Source: an uncultured Bacilli bacterium (GTDB lineage Bacteria; Bacillota_I; Bacilli_A; RF39; UBA660). Taken from it: a stretch of 19,855 nucleotides of DNA. The notes beneath the pieces are model-generated. The model ran no database searches and had not been told where the DNA came from. It saw only the letters and a list, made by a program, of their open reading frames with translations. The first letter of the stretch is position 1. Every line of letters begins with the position of its first letter. The DNA lies in assembly GCA_947624855.1 (NCBI GenBank), contig CANQMC010000009.1, positions 1 to 19,855 on the forward strand, read 5' to 3'. The position numbers were made by a program, and so were the translations under genes. Positions 1 to 6,875 of this stretch are shown here, one piece after another.

Positions 1-65
1 TTATCCTTTCTTTTATGATAATTATCTAATATCAACTATGTTAGACTTTTATCATTTATATTTAA

Positions 66-94
66 ATTATAAATTATTCAAGTTTGATTGTCAA
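66..94 (-). promoter_or_regulatory. Strong vegetative promoter for a gene left of the window
   Basis: On the minus strand TTGACA (89-94) and TATAAT (66-71) are separated by exactly 17 bp, a full consensus match. It points out of the left edge, where a GAAAGGAT-like ribosome-binding stretch sits in the first bases. It therefore probably drives a gene just outside the window. Its -35 box shares base 89 with the -35 of the rightward promoter for the XRE regulator, and a short inverted repeat AGTTT...AAACT (81-102) surrounds both. That suggests regulation by the adjacent regulator, which is inference. Confidence 0.75.
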
Positions 95-112
95 TATAAA
101 CTACGCTATTTT
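84..112 (+). promoter_or_regulatory. Probable promoter of the double-HTH regulator
   Basis: TTGATT (84-89), a 17-bp spacer and TATTTT (107-112) lie upstream of the regulator gene. The match is moderate. It overlaps the leftward promoter at the -35 region, a face-to-face arrangement common for autoregulated XRE genes. Confidence 0.4.
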
Positions 113-166
113 ATTCCTTTTATGGTTTTTTTTAAATAAAATGAGAAAATAGAATTGGTGATTGAT

Positions 167-625
167 ATGATATATCAAAAAAAATTAGAAGAACTAAGAA
201 TTGAAAATAATATTACTCAATATACTATTTCAGAATATTTAGAATTAAATAAAAGAGTATATGGTCAATATGAAAGAGAATATGTTATTATGCCTTTAAA
301 ACATTTAAATAAAATTTGTAATTATTTTAATGTATCTTTAGATTATATATTTGGTTTTACTAATCAAAAACAATATTATAATAGTAATAAAGAAATAAAT
401 TCAAAAGTTGTGGGACAACGTTTAAAAGAGTTTAGAAAAAATAATAATTTAACTCAGGAAAATTTAGCTTTTCAATTAAAAACTACCTTTTCAGTTATAT
501 CAGGATATGAAACAGGTAGAAGATTAATTGCCACACCATTTTTATATACAATTTGTAAAAAATATAAAATAAGTGCGGATTATTTATTAGGTAAGATTGA
601 CGATAAAATTATTTTTGATAAATAA
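167..625 (+). CDS. XRE-family regulator with two helix-turn-helix domains
   Basis: A 152-residue cytoplasmic DNA-binding protein made of two HTH_XRE (Cro/C1) domains in tandem. The first is at about residues 6-63 (LEELRIENNITQ ... LDYIFG) and the second at about 84-141 (GQRLKEFRKNNNLTQENLA ... ADYLLG). Both end in the usual DY(I/L)(F/L)G helix. A longer reading can begin at TTG 155 or GTG 158, but ATG 167 is preferred because GGTG at 157-160 sits six bases upstream, the same ribosome-binding style used by several neighbours. No ligand-binding or protease domain follows, so it is probably a simple repressor. It may control the divergent promoter at 66-94. Its stop lies two bases from the end of the convergent DUF421 gene. 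The regulated genes are unknown. Confidence 0.85.
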   Translation: MIYQKKLEELRIENNITQYTISEYLELNKRVYGQYEREYVIMPLKHLNKICNYFNVSLDYIFGFTNQKQYYNSNKEINSKVVGQRLKEFRKNNNLTQENLAFQLKTTFSVISGYETGRRLIATPFLYTICKKYKISADYLLGKIDDKIIFDK

Positions 626-627
626 TA

Positions 628-1278
628 TTATTTTAAAGTTTCAGATTTTTTGACAAGATATATTTTAGAATTTTTATAAAAAGCATAAAAAATATCTTTA
701 GCATTTAAGTTATTTTTATTTAATTCAGTTGTTAACCAAGATTCAGTTTTATGAATATATTTTAAAGCTTTTTTTTGAATTGAGCCATCCACTATGAGAG
801 GCATAGGATAAGCACTTTTTAATTTAAAGAAATTATATTTAAAAATTGATAATTTACCATTAGGTTCTAAAAAAGCATATTCAACATCTTCAATATTTCT
901 TACTTCTTTTTGTCTTAAACTTAAAAGTAAATCATCCATGCTATAACGTTGTTTAACCATTTCATGATAATTTATTTTACCATTTACAATTATTAAAGAT
1001 GGTTTACCTCCAAATATAGTTCTAAATGTTCGAGATTTAATAGAAATAAAAGCTAAAACTAATTCTAATATAACTAATAAAGTTATAGGTAAAATAGTTA
1101 AAAAGATTGAATCATTTATATTTTCGATACTTATAGCGACTAATTCGGCGATTAAGATTGAGACTATTAAATCAATAATTCCTAATTGACCTATTTCTCT
1201 TTTGCCCATGATACGATAAGCTAAAGTTATAAAAAAATAAAAGAATAAAGTTCTAAAAATAACATTAAATAATTCCAT
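628..1278 (-). CDS. DUF421/YetF-family membrane protein (YrbG-like)
   Basis: A 216-residue integral membrane protein. Three hydrophobic helices occupy roughly residues 4-22, 27-47 and 52-76. A cytoplasmic alpha/beta domain follows, with the family signature YRIMGKREIGQLG after helix 1, GKPSLIIVNGKI after helix 3, and DDLLLSLRQKEVRNIEDVEYAFLE. This matches the DUF421 (YetF/YrbG/YdfR) family, whose biochemical role is poorly known but which is linked in Bacillus to spore or envelope functions. The start at 1278 is chosen over 1311 because AGGTGATTTT directly precedes this ATG and the upstream extension lacks a ribosome-binding site. In Bacillus yrbG and yrzE are neighbours near tgt; the same set is here, with yrbG and yrzE divergent. 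Confidence 0.88.
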   Translation of the reverse strand: MELFNVIFRTLFFYFFITLAYRIMGKREIGQLGIIDLIVSILIAELVAISIENINDSIFLTILPITLLVILELVLAFISIKSRTFRTIFGGKPSLIIVNGKINYHEMVKQRYSMDDLLLSLRQKEVRNIEDVEYAFLEPNGKLSIFKYNFFKLKSAYPMPLIVDGSIQKKALKYIHKTESWLTTELNKNNLNAKDIFYAFYKNSKIYLVKKSETLK

Positions 1279-1351
1279 AAAATCACCTATAATTATTATG
1301 GTAATAATCATAATTTTTTAAACATTTAATATATATTATTAGGTGATTATT

Positions 1352-1717
1352 TTGAAAAATATTATTTTTTATTTAAAATATTTAGGTTTATTTATTATTT
1401 TTATTATTGCTATAAGTATTATTTTTTCTTTAATTAATTTAACAGGTATAAATAGTTCTTTAATTAATAAATTAGGAGTTATTATAACTGGTATATCATT
1501 TTTTATTATTAGTGCTTTAGCTAGTAAAAATCATGATTCTAAAGGTTATTTAATGGGTATTAAATTAAGTCTTATTTTTATTATTTTAATGGTAATTATT
1601 AATTTAATTTTATTTAAAAGTAGCTTTAATATAGGAAGATTTATATATTATATTATTTTAATAGCGAGCGCTATTTTAGGTGGATCTTTTGGTAAAAATC
1701 TAAAAAAAAAGAATTAA
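1352..1717 (+). CDS. TIGR04086-type small membrane protein (YrzE-like)
   Basis: A 121-residue protein with four predicted membrane helices (about residues 8-30, 38-58, 69-90, 96-115) and a lysine-rich end (KKKN). Size, topology, the glycine-bearing last helix (ILGGSFGKN) and position beside a DUF421 gene and tgt fit the TIGR04086/YrzE family, whose function is unknown. The start is TTG at 1352, six bases after AGGTG (1341-1345). The alternative GTG at 1343 lies inside that ribosome-binding site and is unlikely. Its stop codon overlaps that of the convergent gene by four bases (TTAA at 1714-1717), so no terminator fits between them. The assignment rests on synteny and topology more than on strong motifs. 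Confidence 0.7.
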   Translation: MKNIIFYLKYLGLFIIFIIAISIIFSLINLTGINSSLINKLGVIITGISFFIISALASKNHDSKGYLMGIKLSLIFIILMVIINLILFKSSFNIGRFIYYIILIASAILGGSFGKNLKKKN

Positions 1718-2013
1718 GATATTAATTCAATTTTATTAGTTTCTAAATTTATATTAGATGTTTCTTCATAATATTTTTTAGTTATAGGATTAGTTAATTT
1801 TTCTTTTAAATATTTATATTCATATAATTCTTTTAAGGTTACTACTTTTTGACATTTAGCATCATAAAAACATTTTTCAGCTTGATATTTAAATTCTTTT
1901 TCGACAACTAAAATAGAATTATTTTGATGATCTTTATTTATTTTATAAATTGTAGCAAAACTAATCATTCCTAAAATTATAAATATAGTTAAAATTATGA
2001 CTTTTTTATTCAT
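1714..2013 (-). CDS. Small membrane-anchored protein following tgt
   Basis: A 99-residue protein with an N-terminal membrane helix (about residues 5-22) and a short outside domain carrying a CFYDAKC cysteine pair (C48, C54), then VTLKELYEYKYLKEKLTNP. That last pattern resembles the small C-terminal domains of pseudopilin-like proteins in gut Firmicutes ('xTLxELxxxxYL...NP'), although no prepilin cleavage site is visible. The start is ATG 2013, with GGAGAG four bases upstream inside tgt; the overlap with tgt is eight bases, implying translational coupling. In many bacteria yajC sits at this place, but no YajC features are seen here. The function is not recognised. Confidence 0.7.
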   Translation of the reverse strand: MNKKVIILTIFIILGMISFATIYKINKDHQNNSILVVEKEFKYQAEKCFYDAKCQKVVTLKELYEYKYLKEKLTNPITKKYYEETSNINLETNKIELIS

Positions 2014-3130
2014 GAGACTCTCCATAATAATTTTTAATAAATTCTTCTTTAAATTCTAATATATTATTATTTTTAATACTATTTCTTATATCTTCCATTA
2101 ATTTAATTAGAAAACGAATATTATGAATTGATAATAGTCTGGCTCCTAAAGTTTCATTTGCAACAATTAAATGGCGAATATAGGCTTTAGAATAATTTTT
2201 GCAGGCATAACAATCACATTCATTGGTTAATTTTGAAAAATCTTCTTTATATTTAGCATTTCTTAAATTGATTTTACCATATTTAGTAAAAGCATGACCA
2301 TGTCTAGCTAAACGAGTGGGAAGAACACAGTCAAAAATATCTATTCCTCTTATGACACCTTCGATTAAATCTATTGGTTCGCCAACGCCCATTAAATAAC
2401 GAATTTTGTTTTCTGGTAAATGAGGGATGGAATAATCTATAGCTTGATACATATATTCTTTACTTTCACCATCATTGGCTACTCCCCCAATACTATAACC
2501 ATCAAAATCTAATTTAACAGTTTCTTTAGCAGAGTATTCTCGTAAATCTTGATAAGGACCACCTTGAACTATTCCAAATAACATTTGATTGGGATTATTA
2601 TGAACATCTTTTCCTCTTTTAGCCCATCTTAAAGTTCTTTTAATACTTTGTTCCATATATTCATGAGTTGCACTTGCGGGAGGACATTCATCAAAAGACA
2701 TAGCAATATCACTGTCAAGTTTATTTTGAATGGCAATTGATTTTTCAGGTGTTAATAAAAGTTTATCACCATTTAAATGACTTTTAAATGTTACTCCTTC
2801 TTCAGTTATATCTTTGGGGTTTGCTAAAGAAAATACTTGAAATCCCCCGCTGTCAGTTAAAATTGGCCCATCATAATTCATAAATTTATGAAGACCTCCT
2901 GCTTTACTTACAATATCTTCTCCTGGGCGTAGCCATAAATGATAAGTATTAGCTAAAATTATCCCAGAACCTATTTCTTTTAATTCTTCTTTAGTTAAAG
3001 TTTTAACTGTTGCTTGAGTTCCAACAGGCATAAACATTGGTGTTTCGTATAAAACATCATTATAGATAAAAGATCCTAAACGAGCTTTAGTTAATTTATC
3101 AGTTTGTTCTAATTTAAAAATAAATTTCAT
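2006..3130 (-). CDS. tgt: Queuine/preQ1 tRNA-ribosyltransferase
   Basis: A 374-residue tRNA-guanine transglycosylase. In bacteria it swaps guanine 34 of GUN-anticodon tRNAs (Asp, Asn, His, Tyr) for preQ1, a step of queuosine synthesis. Full family length and all key residues are present: TDSGGFQVF with the general base Asp93, MSFDECPP, GIVQGG, GGVANDGE, and IFDCVLPTR with the nucleophile Asp267. The zinc ligands are C305, C307, C310 and H336 (CDCYAC ... SIHN). The start ATG at 3130 has AGGA five bases before it. It is seven bases downstream of an anchored protein gene and overlaps the following small gene by eight bases. No queA or other preQ1 gene is in the window. The identification is secure. 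Confidence 0.98.
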   Translation of the reverse strand: MKFIFKLEQTDKLTKARLGSFIYNDVLYETPMFMPVGTQATVKTLTKEELKEIGSGIILANTYHLWLRPGEDIVSKAGGLHKFMNYDGPILTDSGGFQVFSLANPKDITEEGVTFKSHLNGDKLLLTPEKSIAIQNKLDSDIAMSFDECPPASATHEYMEQSIKRTLRWAKRGKDVHNNPNQMLFGIVQGGPYQDLREYSAKETVKLDFDGYSIGGVANDGESKEYMYQAIDYSIPHLPENKIRYLMGVGEPIDLIEGVIRGIDIFDCVLPTRLARHGHAFTKYGKINLRNAKYKEDFSKLTNECDCYACKNYSKAYIRHLIVANETLGARLLSIHNIRFLIKLMEDIRNSIKNNNILEFKEEFIKNYYGESHE

Positions 3131-3137
3131 ATTATTC

Positions 3138-3872
3138 CTACTCTCTATCAGTACATGTTATAGTATCACTTTTAATAAAATCATCAACGGTTATTGTTTT
3201 GGTTTGTTTTTTAATAAATTTATCATTTTTTAAAGTATAAGTATAATAAGCTTCAACAATATCTTTACCTTTAGCATTACAAATACTTTCACCATGATAA
3301 TTAACATCTTCAATTACTCTGGTCGCATATAAAGTAATTGTATTATCTTTATAAGTAATAAAATCAGTATAATCTTTAATTAACATATCATCATCGTCAA
3401 TTTTGGTTTCTTTTAGTATTATATTTCCTTTTAAATCAATAACATATAAAGTAGTTGTTCTTCCACTTGTTCCATTAGTAAAAGTAAAGGCAATATATTT
3501 ATTCGCGATGACTTTAAAATTTAAAAATATTTTATAATCTAAACTACCATTTTCTTCTATTTTTAAACCATCTTCATGATAAAATTCTTTATCATTTATT
3601 TTGGCACTTATACTATTTGGAAAACCATTTGGGCGAAAGTTTAAAAAATTAAATTCTAATTTTTGCTTTTGACCGGCTACATTTATATTTTTAAGACAAT
3701 AAGCATCATTTTGTTTAGTACAACCATCTACTACTAAAGCATTACTTACTTTAACTCTAATTCCTTCTACTCGTAAATGAGAATCTTTAAATTTATGAGT
3801 ACTAGCAAAGACTATTAAAATAATTATCACAAGGATTACCCCAATTAAACTTATAATTTTGGCTTTTTTCAA
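3138..3872 (-). CDS. Membrane-anchored extracytoplasmic protein of unknown function
   Basis: A 244-residue protein with a basic start (MKKAK), one membrane helix at about residues 7-24, and a roughly 215-residue outside domain rich in beta-strand patterns (YIAFTFTNGTSGRTTTLYVID, TITLYATRVIED). Four cysteines in the outer part fall in two close groups (C51 and C59; two near the end, ESIC and TITC), which could form disulphides. The start is TTG at 3872, seven bases after a full AAGGAGGT site. It has its own promoter (3894-3921) and is followed seven bases later by tgt, so the two are probably co-transcribed. No family was recognised; any envelope role is inference. Confidence 0.8.
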   Translation of the reverse strand: MKKAKIISLIGVILVIIILIVFASTHKFKDSHLRVEGIRVKVSNALVVDGCTKQNDAYCLKNINVAGQKQKLEFNFLNFRPNGFPNSISAKINDKEFYHEDGLKIEENGSLDYKIFLNFKVIANKYIAFTFTNGTSGRTTTLYVIDLKGNIILKETKIDDDDMLIKDYTDFITYKDNTITLYATRVIEDVNYHGESICNAKGKDIVEAYYTYTLKNDKFIKKQTKTITVDDFIKSDTITCTDRE

Positions 3873-3893
3873 TTTAAATACCTCCTTAATTAG

Positions 3894-3921
3894 ATTATAT
3901 ATAATATTTTTAAAATAACAA
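3894..3921 (-). promoter_or_regulatory. Promoter of the anchored protein-tgt operon
   Basis: Minus-strand TTGTTA (3916-3921), a 16-bp spacer and TATAAT (3894-3899) lie in the 50-base gap after the XerD-like gene and just upstream of the AAGGAGGT/TTG start. It would give a leader of about 20 bases. Confidence 0.6.
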
Positions 3922-3922
3922 G

Positions 3923-4825
3923 CTATTTTTTTAAATTTTTTCGGGGATGAGCCATTTCATAAACTTTTTTTAATCTTTCGCTCGTAACATGAGTATATAT
4001 TTGAGTAGTACTTAAAGATTCATGACCCAATAATTCACCAACTGATCTAATATCGGCACCATTATTTAAAAGACCAGTGGCATAAGTATGTCTTAAAGTA
4101 TGGGGTGTTACTTTACTTTTAACATCACTTGTTTGAGCATATTTTTTGACAATTAATTCTACTGTTCTGGTACTTAAGGGTTTACCACTTTCACTTATAA
4201 ATAAATACTCACTGGTGGTTTTTAAAATATTATTTCGATTGTTAGTTAAATATCTATTTAATAATTTTTCATCACAAGCTTTATAAAAAACAATTCGTTC
4301 TTTATTTCCTTTTCCCATTACTTTTAATGTTTTATTACTTAAATTTAAATCACTTACTTTAATAGAACATAATTCACTTACTCTAAGACCAGTAGCATAT
4401 AAAAAATCAATTATTAAAGTATTTCTAACTAATAAATCATTATTATAATCGATATCTAAATTAAATTTTTTAGTATCAGATTCATTTAAAAAATTAGGTA
4501 ATTTTTTAGCAACTTTAGGATTTTTTAAATTTAAAAAAGGATTGTTACTTAAAGCTTTAACTTCTACTAAAAAATTATAAAAACAACGTAAAGCACTTAA
4601 ATGAAGAGATGTTGTTTTATTATCTTTACCACTTTGAATTAAAGTTGCTTTATAAAAATTAGCCTTTTTTTCATCTATATTTAAAAAATTATATTTATTT
4701 TTTATATTAAAATCATTATAAGCATTTAAAATTCTTTGATAAGTAGTTGCCGTTTTAGTTGAATAATTTAATTCACATGTTAAATATTCAATAAAAGAAT
4801 TTAAATATTTTTCAAAATTACTCAT
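3923..4825 (-). CDS. Tyrosine recombinase, XerD/XerC-like
   Basis: A 300-residue tyrosine site-specific recombinase, probably the chromosome-dimer-resolving XerC/XerD type acting at dif. A SAM-like core-binding N-terminal domain (about 1-105) is followed by the catalytic domain. All active-site residues are present: R148 (ATGLRVSEL), K172 (MGKGNKER), H242 and R245 (TPHTLRHTYAT), H268 (LGHESLST) and nucleophile Y277 (TQIYTHV). The tail has the XerD-like MAHPR. Spacing of the catalytic residues matches E. coli XerD closely. It overlaps the upstream 154-residue gene by eight bases and has no clear Shine-Dalgarno site, so it is probably translationally coupled. A mobile-element integrase is the alternative, but no att sites or cargo are seen. 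Confidence 0.92.
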   Translation of the reverse strand: MSNFEKYLNSFIEYLTCELNYSTKTATTYQRILNAYNDFNIKNKYNFLNIDEKKANFYKATLIQSGKDNKTTSLHLSALRCFYNFLVEVKALSNNPFLNLKNPKVAKKLPNFLNESDTKKFNLDIDYNNDLLVRNTLIIDFLYATGLRVSELCSIKVSDLNLSNKTLKVMGKGNKERIVFYKACDEKLLNRYLTNNRNNILKTTSEYLFISESGKPLSTRTVELIVKKYAQTSDVKSKVTPHTLRHTYATGLLNNGADIRSVGELLGHESLSTTQIYTHVTSERLKKVYEMAHPRKNLKK

Positions 4826-5282
4826 TTAAATAAAAATATAACTTTCTTTGAACTAAATATGGTAAACTACTTATATTTTTTAAAAAACTATCTTGATTAT
4901 TTGTATTTTTTATTTTATTTAAAGATTCACTGTCAATTTTATTTTTAAGAAAATTATAAATTTTATTTACAAAATTTTTATCTTCATAATTTACTTTTAA
5001 ATATGACCACATATTATAGACATTTTCTTTAGTTAAAACTGGGGATTTTCTAATAACATTTTTTTCATTATATATTACTATAACTTCCATATTATCTGTA
5101 ATTTCTAAAAGATTTGCTTCTTTTATTAAATTTATTAATTCTTCTTTACTATACTTAGAAGTAAAAGCATCTAGTTCTTCTAATTTATCTATGTTTTTAG
5201 AAGCAATGTTTAAGTCTAATAAATTAATTGGAAAATAATTATTGGGCTTAGTTTCTATAGCTAAATAGTATTTATCTTCCAT
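4818..5282 (-). CDS. Unknown soluble 154-residue protein upstream of xerD
   Basis: A 154-residue, acidic/lysine-rich soluble protein with no signal peptide, membrane helix or cysteine. It has a beta-rich front half (YYLAIETKPNNYFPINLLDLN, MEVIVIYNEKNVIRKSP) and a helical back half ending in PYLVQRKLYFYLNE. The start ATG 5282 follows GGAGTG by seven bases, and an extended -10 promoter lies at 5306-5334. Its last eight bases overlap the start of the XerD-like recombinase, so the two are an operon. I recognise no family. The tight coupling may hint at a role with the recombinase, but this is only context. Confidence 0.75.
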   Translation of the reverse strand: MEDKYYLAIETKPNNYFPINLLDLNIASKNIDKLEELDAFTSKYSKEELINLIKEANLLEITDNMEVIVIYNEKNVIRKSPVLTKENVYNMWSYLKVNYEDKNFVNKIYNFLKNKIDSESLNKIKNTNNQDSFLKNISSLPYLVQRKLYFYLNE

Positions 5283-5305
5283 TTTATGTCACTCCTTGCA
5301 TTTTA

Positions 5306-5334
5306 AGTATATCATTATTAACGCTATTTTTAAA
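5306..5334 (-). promoter_or_regulatory. Promoter of the 154-aa/xerD operon
   Basis: Minus strand TTTAAA (5329-5334), a 17-bp spacer and TATACT (5306-5311). The -10 is preceded by TGA, giving an extended -10 (TGATATACT) that offsets the weak -35. Confidence 0.6.
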
Positions 5335-5415
5335 GAAAAAATTAATAATTTATTAAAAAATTTGCTTTAATAAATTGTTATTTGGTATATTTTTTAGAGA
5401 TATTTAAAAAAATTT

Positions 5416-5669
5416 TTATAAACTACTTAAATCTAGATCTTTATCGTCTAATAATTGATTTATTTCTATATTTTAAGCTTGACTTATTCTAGCTAAAGTT
5501 CTAGTCTTGGTCTCCTATTGATTTTTAAACTTTCGATATCTCTTATAAATTGATGGCTAAAACCACTTTCATCTGCTAATTCTTGAGCAGTAAATTTTTT
5601 TAAATTTCGATATTTCTTTATATTAATTCTTGCAACATAGTAATAATAATCATTATCTGTTTTTTTCAT
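5416..5669 (-). pseudogene. Broken XRE-type regulator
   Basis: From ATG 5669, with GGAGG four bases upstream, the reading frame gives a typical XRE start (KKYRNLKKFTAQELADESGFSHQFIRDIES in pieces) but stops at TAG 5493-5495 after 58 codons. A shifted frame then continues the same domain (TLARISQA ... NIEINQLLDDKDLDLSSL), interrupted by TAA at 5473-5475 and ending at 5416-5418. So one small indel and at least one nonsense change have broken a gene of about 80 codons. The ribosome-binding site is intact, suggesting recent decay. Sequencing error could explain the indel but not both lesions. Confidence 0.75.
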
Positions 5670-5715
5670 ATTTCCTCCACATAATAAAAAAATAGGATAA
5701 ATAATAAAATTGCAT

Positions 5716-5738
5716 TAAAAAATCCCTATTTTTAGGGA
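5716..5738 (-). terminator. Terminator of the tRNA operon
   Basis: Hairpin TCCCTA/TAGGGA (5723-5728 with 5733-5738, loop of four) followed on the minus strand by six T (5717-5722). It lies 11 bases after the tRNA-Leu CCA end. Confidence 0.85.
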
Positions 5739-5749
5739 AAAATTCTAAA

Positions 5750-5834
5750 TGGTGCACGTGGAGGGACTTGAACCCCCATGGAACTAACCGCTAGATCCTA
5801 AGTCTAGTGCGTCTACCAATTCCGCCACACGTGC
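5750..5834 (-). tRNA. tRNA-Leu (anticodon TAG)
   Basis: An 85-nt cloverleaf on the minus strand. The acceptor GCACGTG (5828-5834) pairs with CACGTGC (5754-5760). The anticodon loop CTTAGGA is closed by CTAGA/TCTAG, the variable arm is long as in class II tRNAs, the T loop is GTTCAAGTCC, and the CCA end is encoded (5750-5752). It reads CUA and other CUN leucine codons. Confidence 0.96.
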
Positions 5835-5837
5835 AAG

Positions 5838-5914
5838 TGGTGGACCTCGTAGGACTCGAACCTACGACCGCCCGGTTATGAGCCGGATGCTCTAACCAAC
5901 TGAGCTAGAGGTCC
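5838..5914 (-). tRNA. tRNA-Met (anticodon CAT), elongator type
   Basis: A 77-nt cloverleaf on the minus strand with acceptor GGACCTC/GAGGTCC, D arm AGCTCAGTTGGTTAGAGC, anticodon loop CTCATAA closed by CCGG/CCGG, T arm CGTAGGTTCGAGTCCTACG and encoded CCA. The GGACCT...AGGTCC form is typical of Firmicutes elongator tRNA-Met. A CAT anticodon could in principle be lysidine-modified tRNA-Ile, but that is less likely here. Only three bases separate it from tRNA-Leu, so they are co-transcribed. Confidence 0.9.
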
Positions 5915-5926
5915 GCTTGCCTATTA

Positions 5927-5955
5927 ATCATAACACATTATGTAGCTACTTTCAA
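5927..5955 (-). promoter_or_regulatory. Promoter of the tRNA-Met/tRNA-Leu operon
   Basis: Minus strand TTGAAA (5950-5955), a 17-bp spacer and TATGAT (5927-5932), with an extended -10 TG just upstream (TGTTATGAT). It lies 12 bases before the tRNA-Met 5' end. Confidence 0.85.
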
Positions 5956-5982
5956 GAGAATTTTTAAAAAATTTAGGCAAAA

Positions 5983-6016
5983 TAAGAAAAAATATTAATC
6001 TTTTGACTAATATTTT
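5983..6016 (-). terminator. Terminator of the sortase operon
   Basis: A 12-bp stem (AAAATATTAGTC with GATTAATATTTT, one G-T pair, loop AAAA) at 5989-6016, followed by a T-rich run on the minus strand. It starts inside the stop codon of the downstream sortase gene. The stem is AT-rich, so strength is uncertain. Confidence 0.6.
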
Positions 6017-6857
6017 ATCGTTCAGCTTTTTTTATTAACTTGGCATGTAATACGACTTTTTCGGTATTATCCCAACAAGTAGATAAAGTTAATATTTTAT
6101 CTTCAGTTGTTACTTCAGCTTTAAAATCATAAACACTTCTTTTCTTTATTGTATCAATAAATTTTTGATGAGATTCTTCTGTTCCAAAACTTGATGTTAA
6201 GTAATATAATTCAGTTTTAATATGATAAACTGAGAAAACTTGCCATAAAGTATTTTCTTCTGGAGTTGATAAATTTACAACATAGTTATCGGTATTTTTA
6301 TACCAATTATTTTTAACTATATTTTTTAAAGTTCCAAACATGGTGTTATTGGTTCGTCCATGAGCATAAATTATAGTATTATCTTGTAAATCATTTATGT
6401 CATTTCGATAATCTAAATAAACCCATCCTCCAGCATTTTTCTTTTTATCAAAAGAATGATTTAAATAAAAGTCATTATCTTTAGCTTGCACTATAGGATA
6501 ATTTATATTTGTTCCATTTACTTTTATAAACCCTACTGTATCACTGTTTTTCTTTAATAATTCTGTAAAATCTACACTTATTAATGGTAATTTTATATAT
6601 TTCCAATAATCACTTTCGGTATTTTTAGATGGCGGATTTATATTTTCAGTATCTTCATCATCTTTAATTTCTTTTACATCAGTCATTTCTTCTATTTCTT
6701 CTATTTGTTTATCTAAATTACCTGTATCAATATTCCATAAAACAATTTTTATACCATTATAAATGATTAAACCTAAACAAATAACTATTATGCCAATCCA
6801 AATTGGCTTTTTTATTTTTGTTTTTCTTTTTTTATTTTTAGTTTTTTCTTTTTCCAT
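6015..6857 (-). CDS. Class B sortase, second of a tandem pair
   Basis: A 280-residue membrane-anchored cysteine transpeptidase that would cut a sorting signal and join the protein to peptidoglycan. A basic N terminus and one membrane helix (about 19-40) precede an acidic linker (50-75) and a class B sortase domain (about 84-275): GFIKVNGTNINYPIVQ, DYYLNHSF-type DFYLNHSF, catalytic H166 (IIYAHGR) and C261 (TLSTC). The usual arginine a few residues after the cysteine appears replaced by Lys267 (CWDNTEKVVLHAKL). It lies 18 bases after its near-duplicate. Start ATG 6857 has GGAG eight bases upstream. The four NPQTYDAG proteins next door are its likely substrates, since class B sortases are known to use NPQT-type signals. 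Confidence 0.92.
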   Translation of the reverse strand: MEKEKTKNKKRKTKIKKPIWIGIIVICLGLIIYNGIKIVLWNIDTGNLDKQIEEIEEMTDVKEIKDDEDTENINPPSKNTESDYWKYIKLPLISVDFTELLKKNSDTVGFIKVNGTNINYPIVQAKDNDFYLNHSFDKKKNAGGWVYLDYRNDINDLQDNTIIYAHGRTNNTMFGTLKNIVKNNWYKNTDNYVVNLSTPEENTLWQVFSVYHIKTELYYLTSSFGTEESHQKFIDTIKKRSVYDFKAEVTTEDKILTLSTCWDNTEKVVLHAKLIKKAER

Positions 6858-6875
6858 ATTTACTACTCCTCACTT

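Noticed and set aside
1279..1351. Promoters in the divergent yrbG/yrzE gap
   Set aside because: The sequence is so AT-rich that several weak boxes fit; none has a convincing -35 and -10 pair.
3923..4825. The tyrosine recombinase as a phase-variation invertase for the surface genes
   Set aside because: It has typical XerD features, is far from the island, and I see no inverted promoter segment; the poly-G tracts explain switching better.
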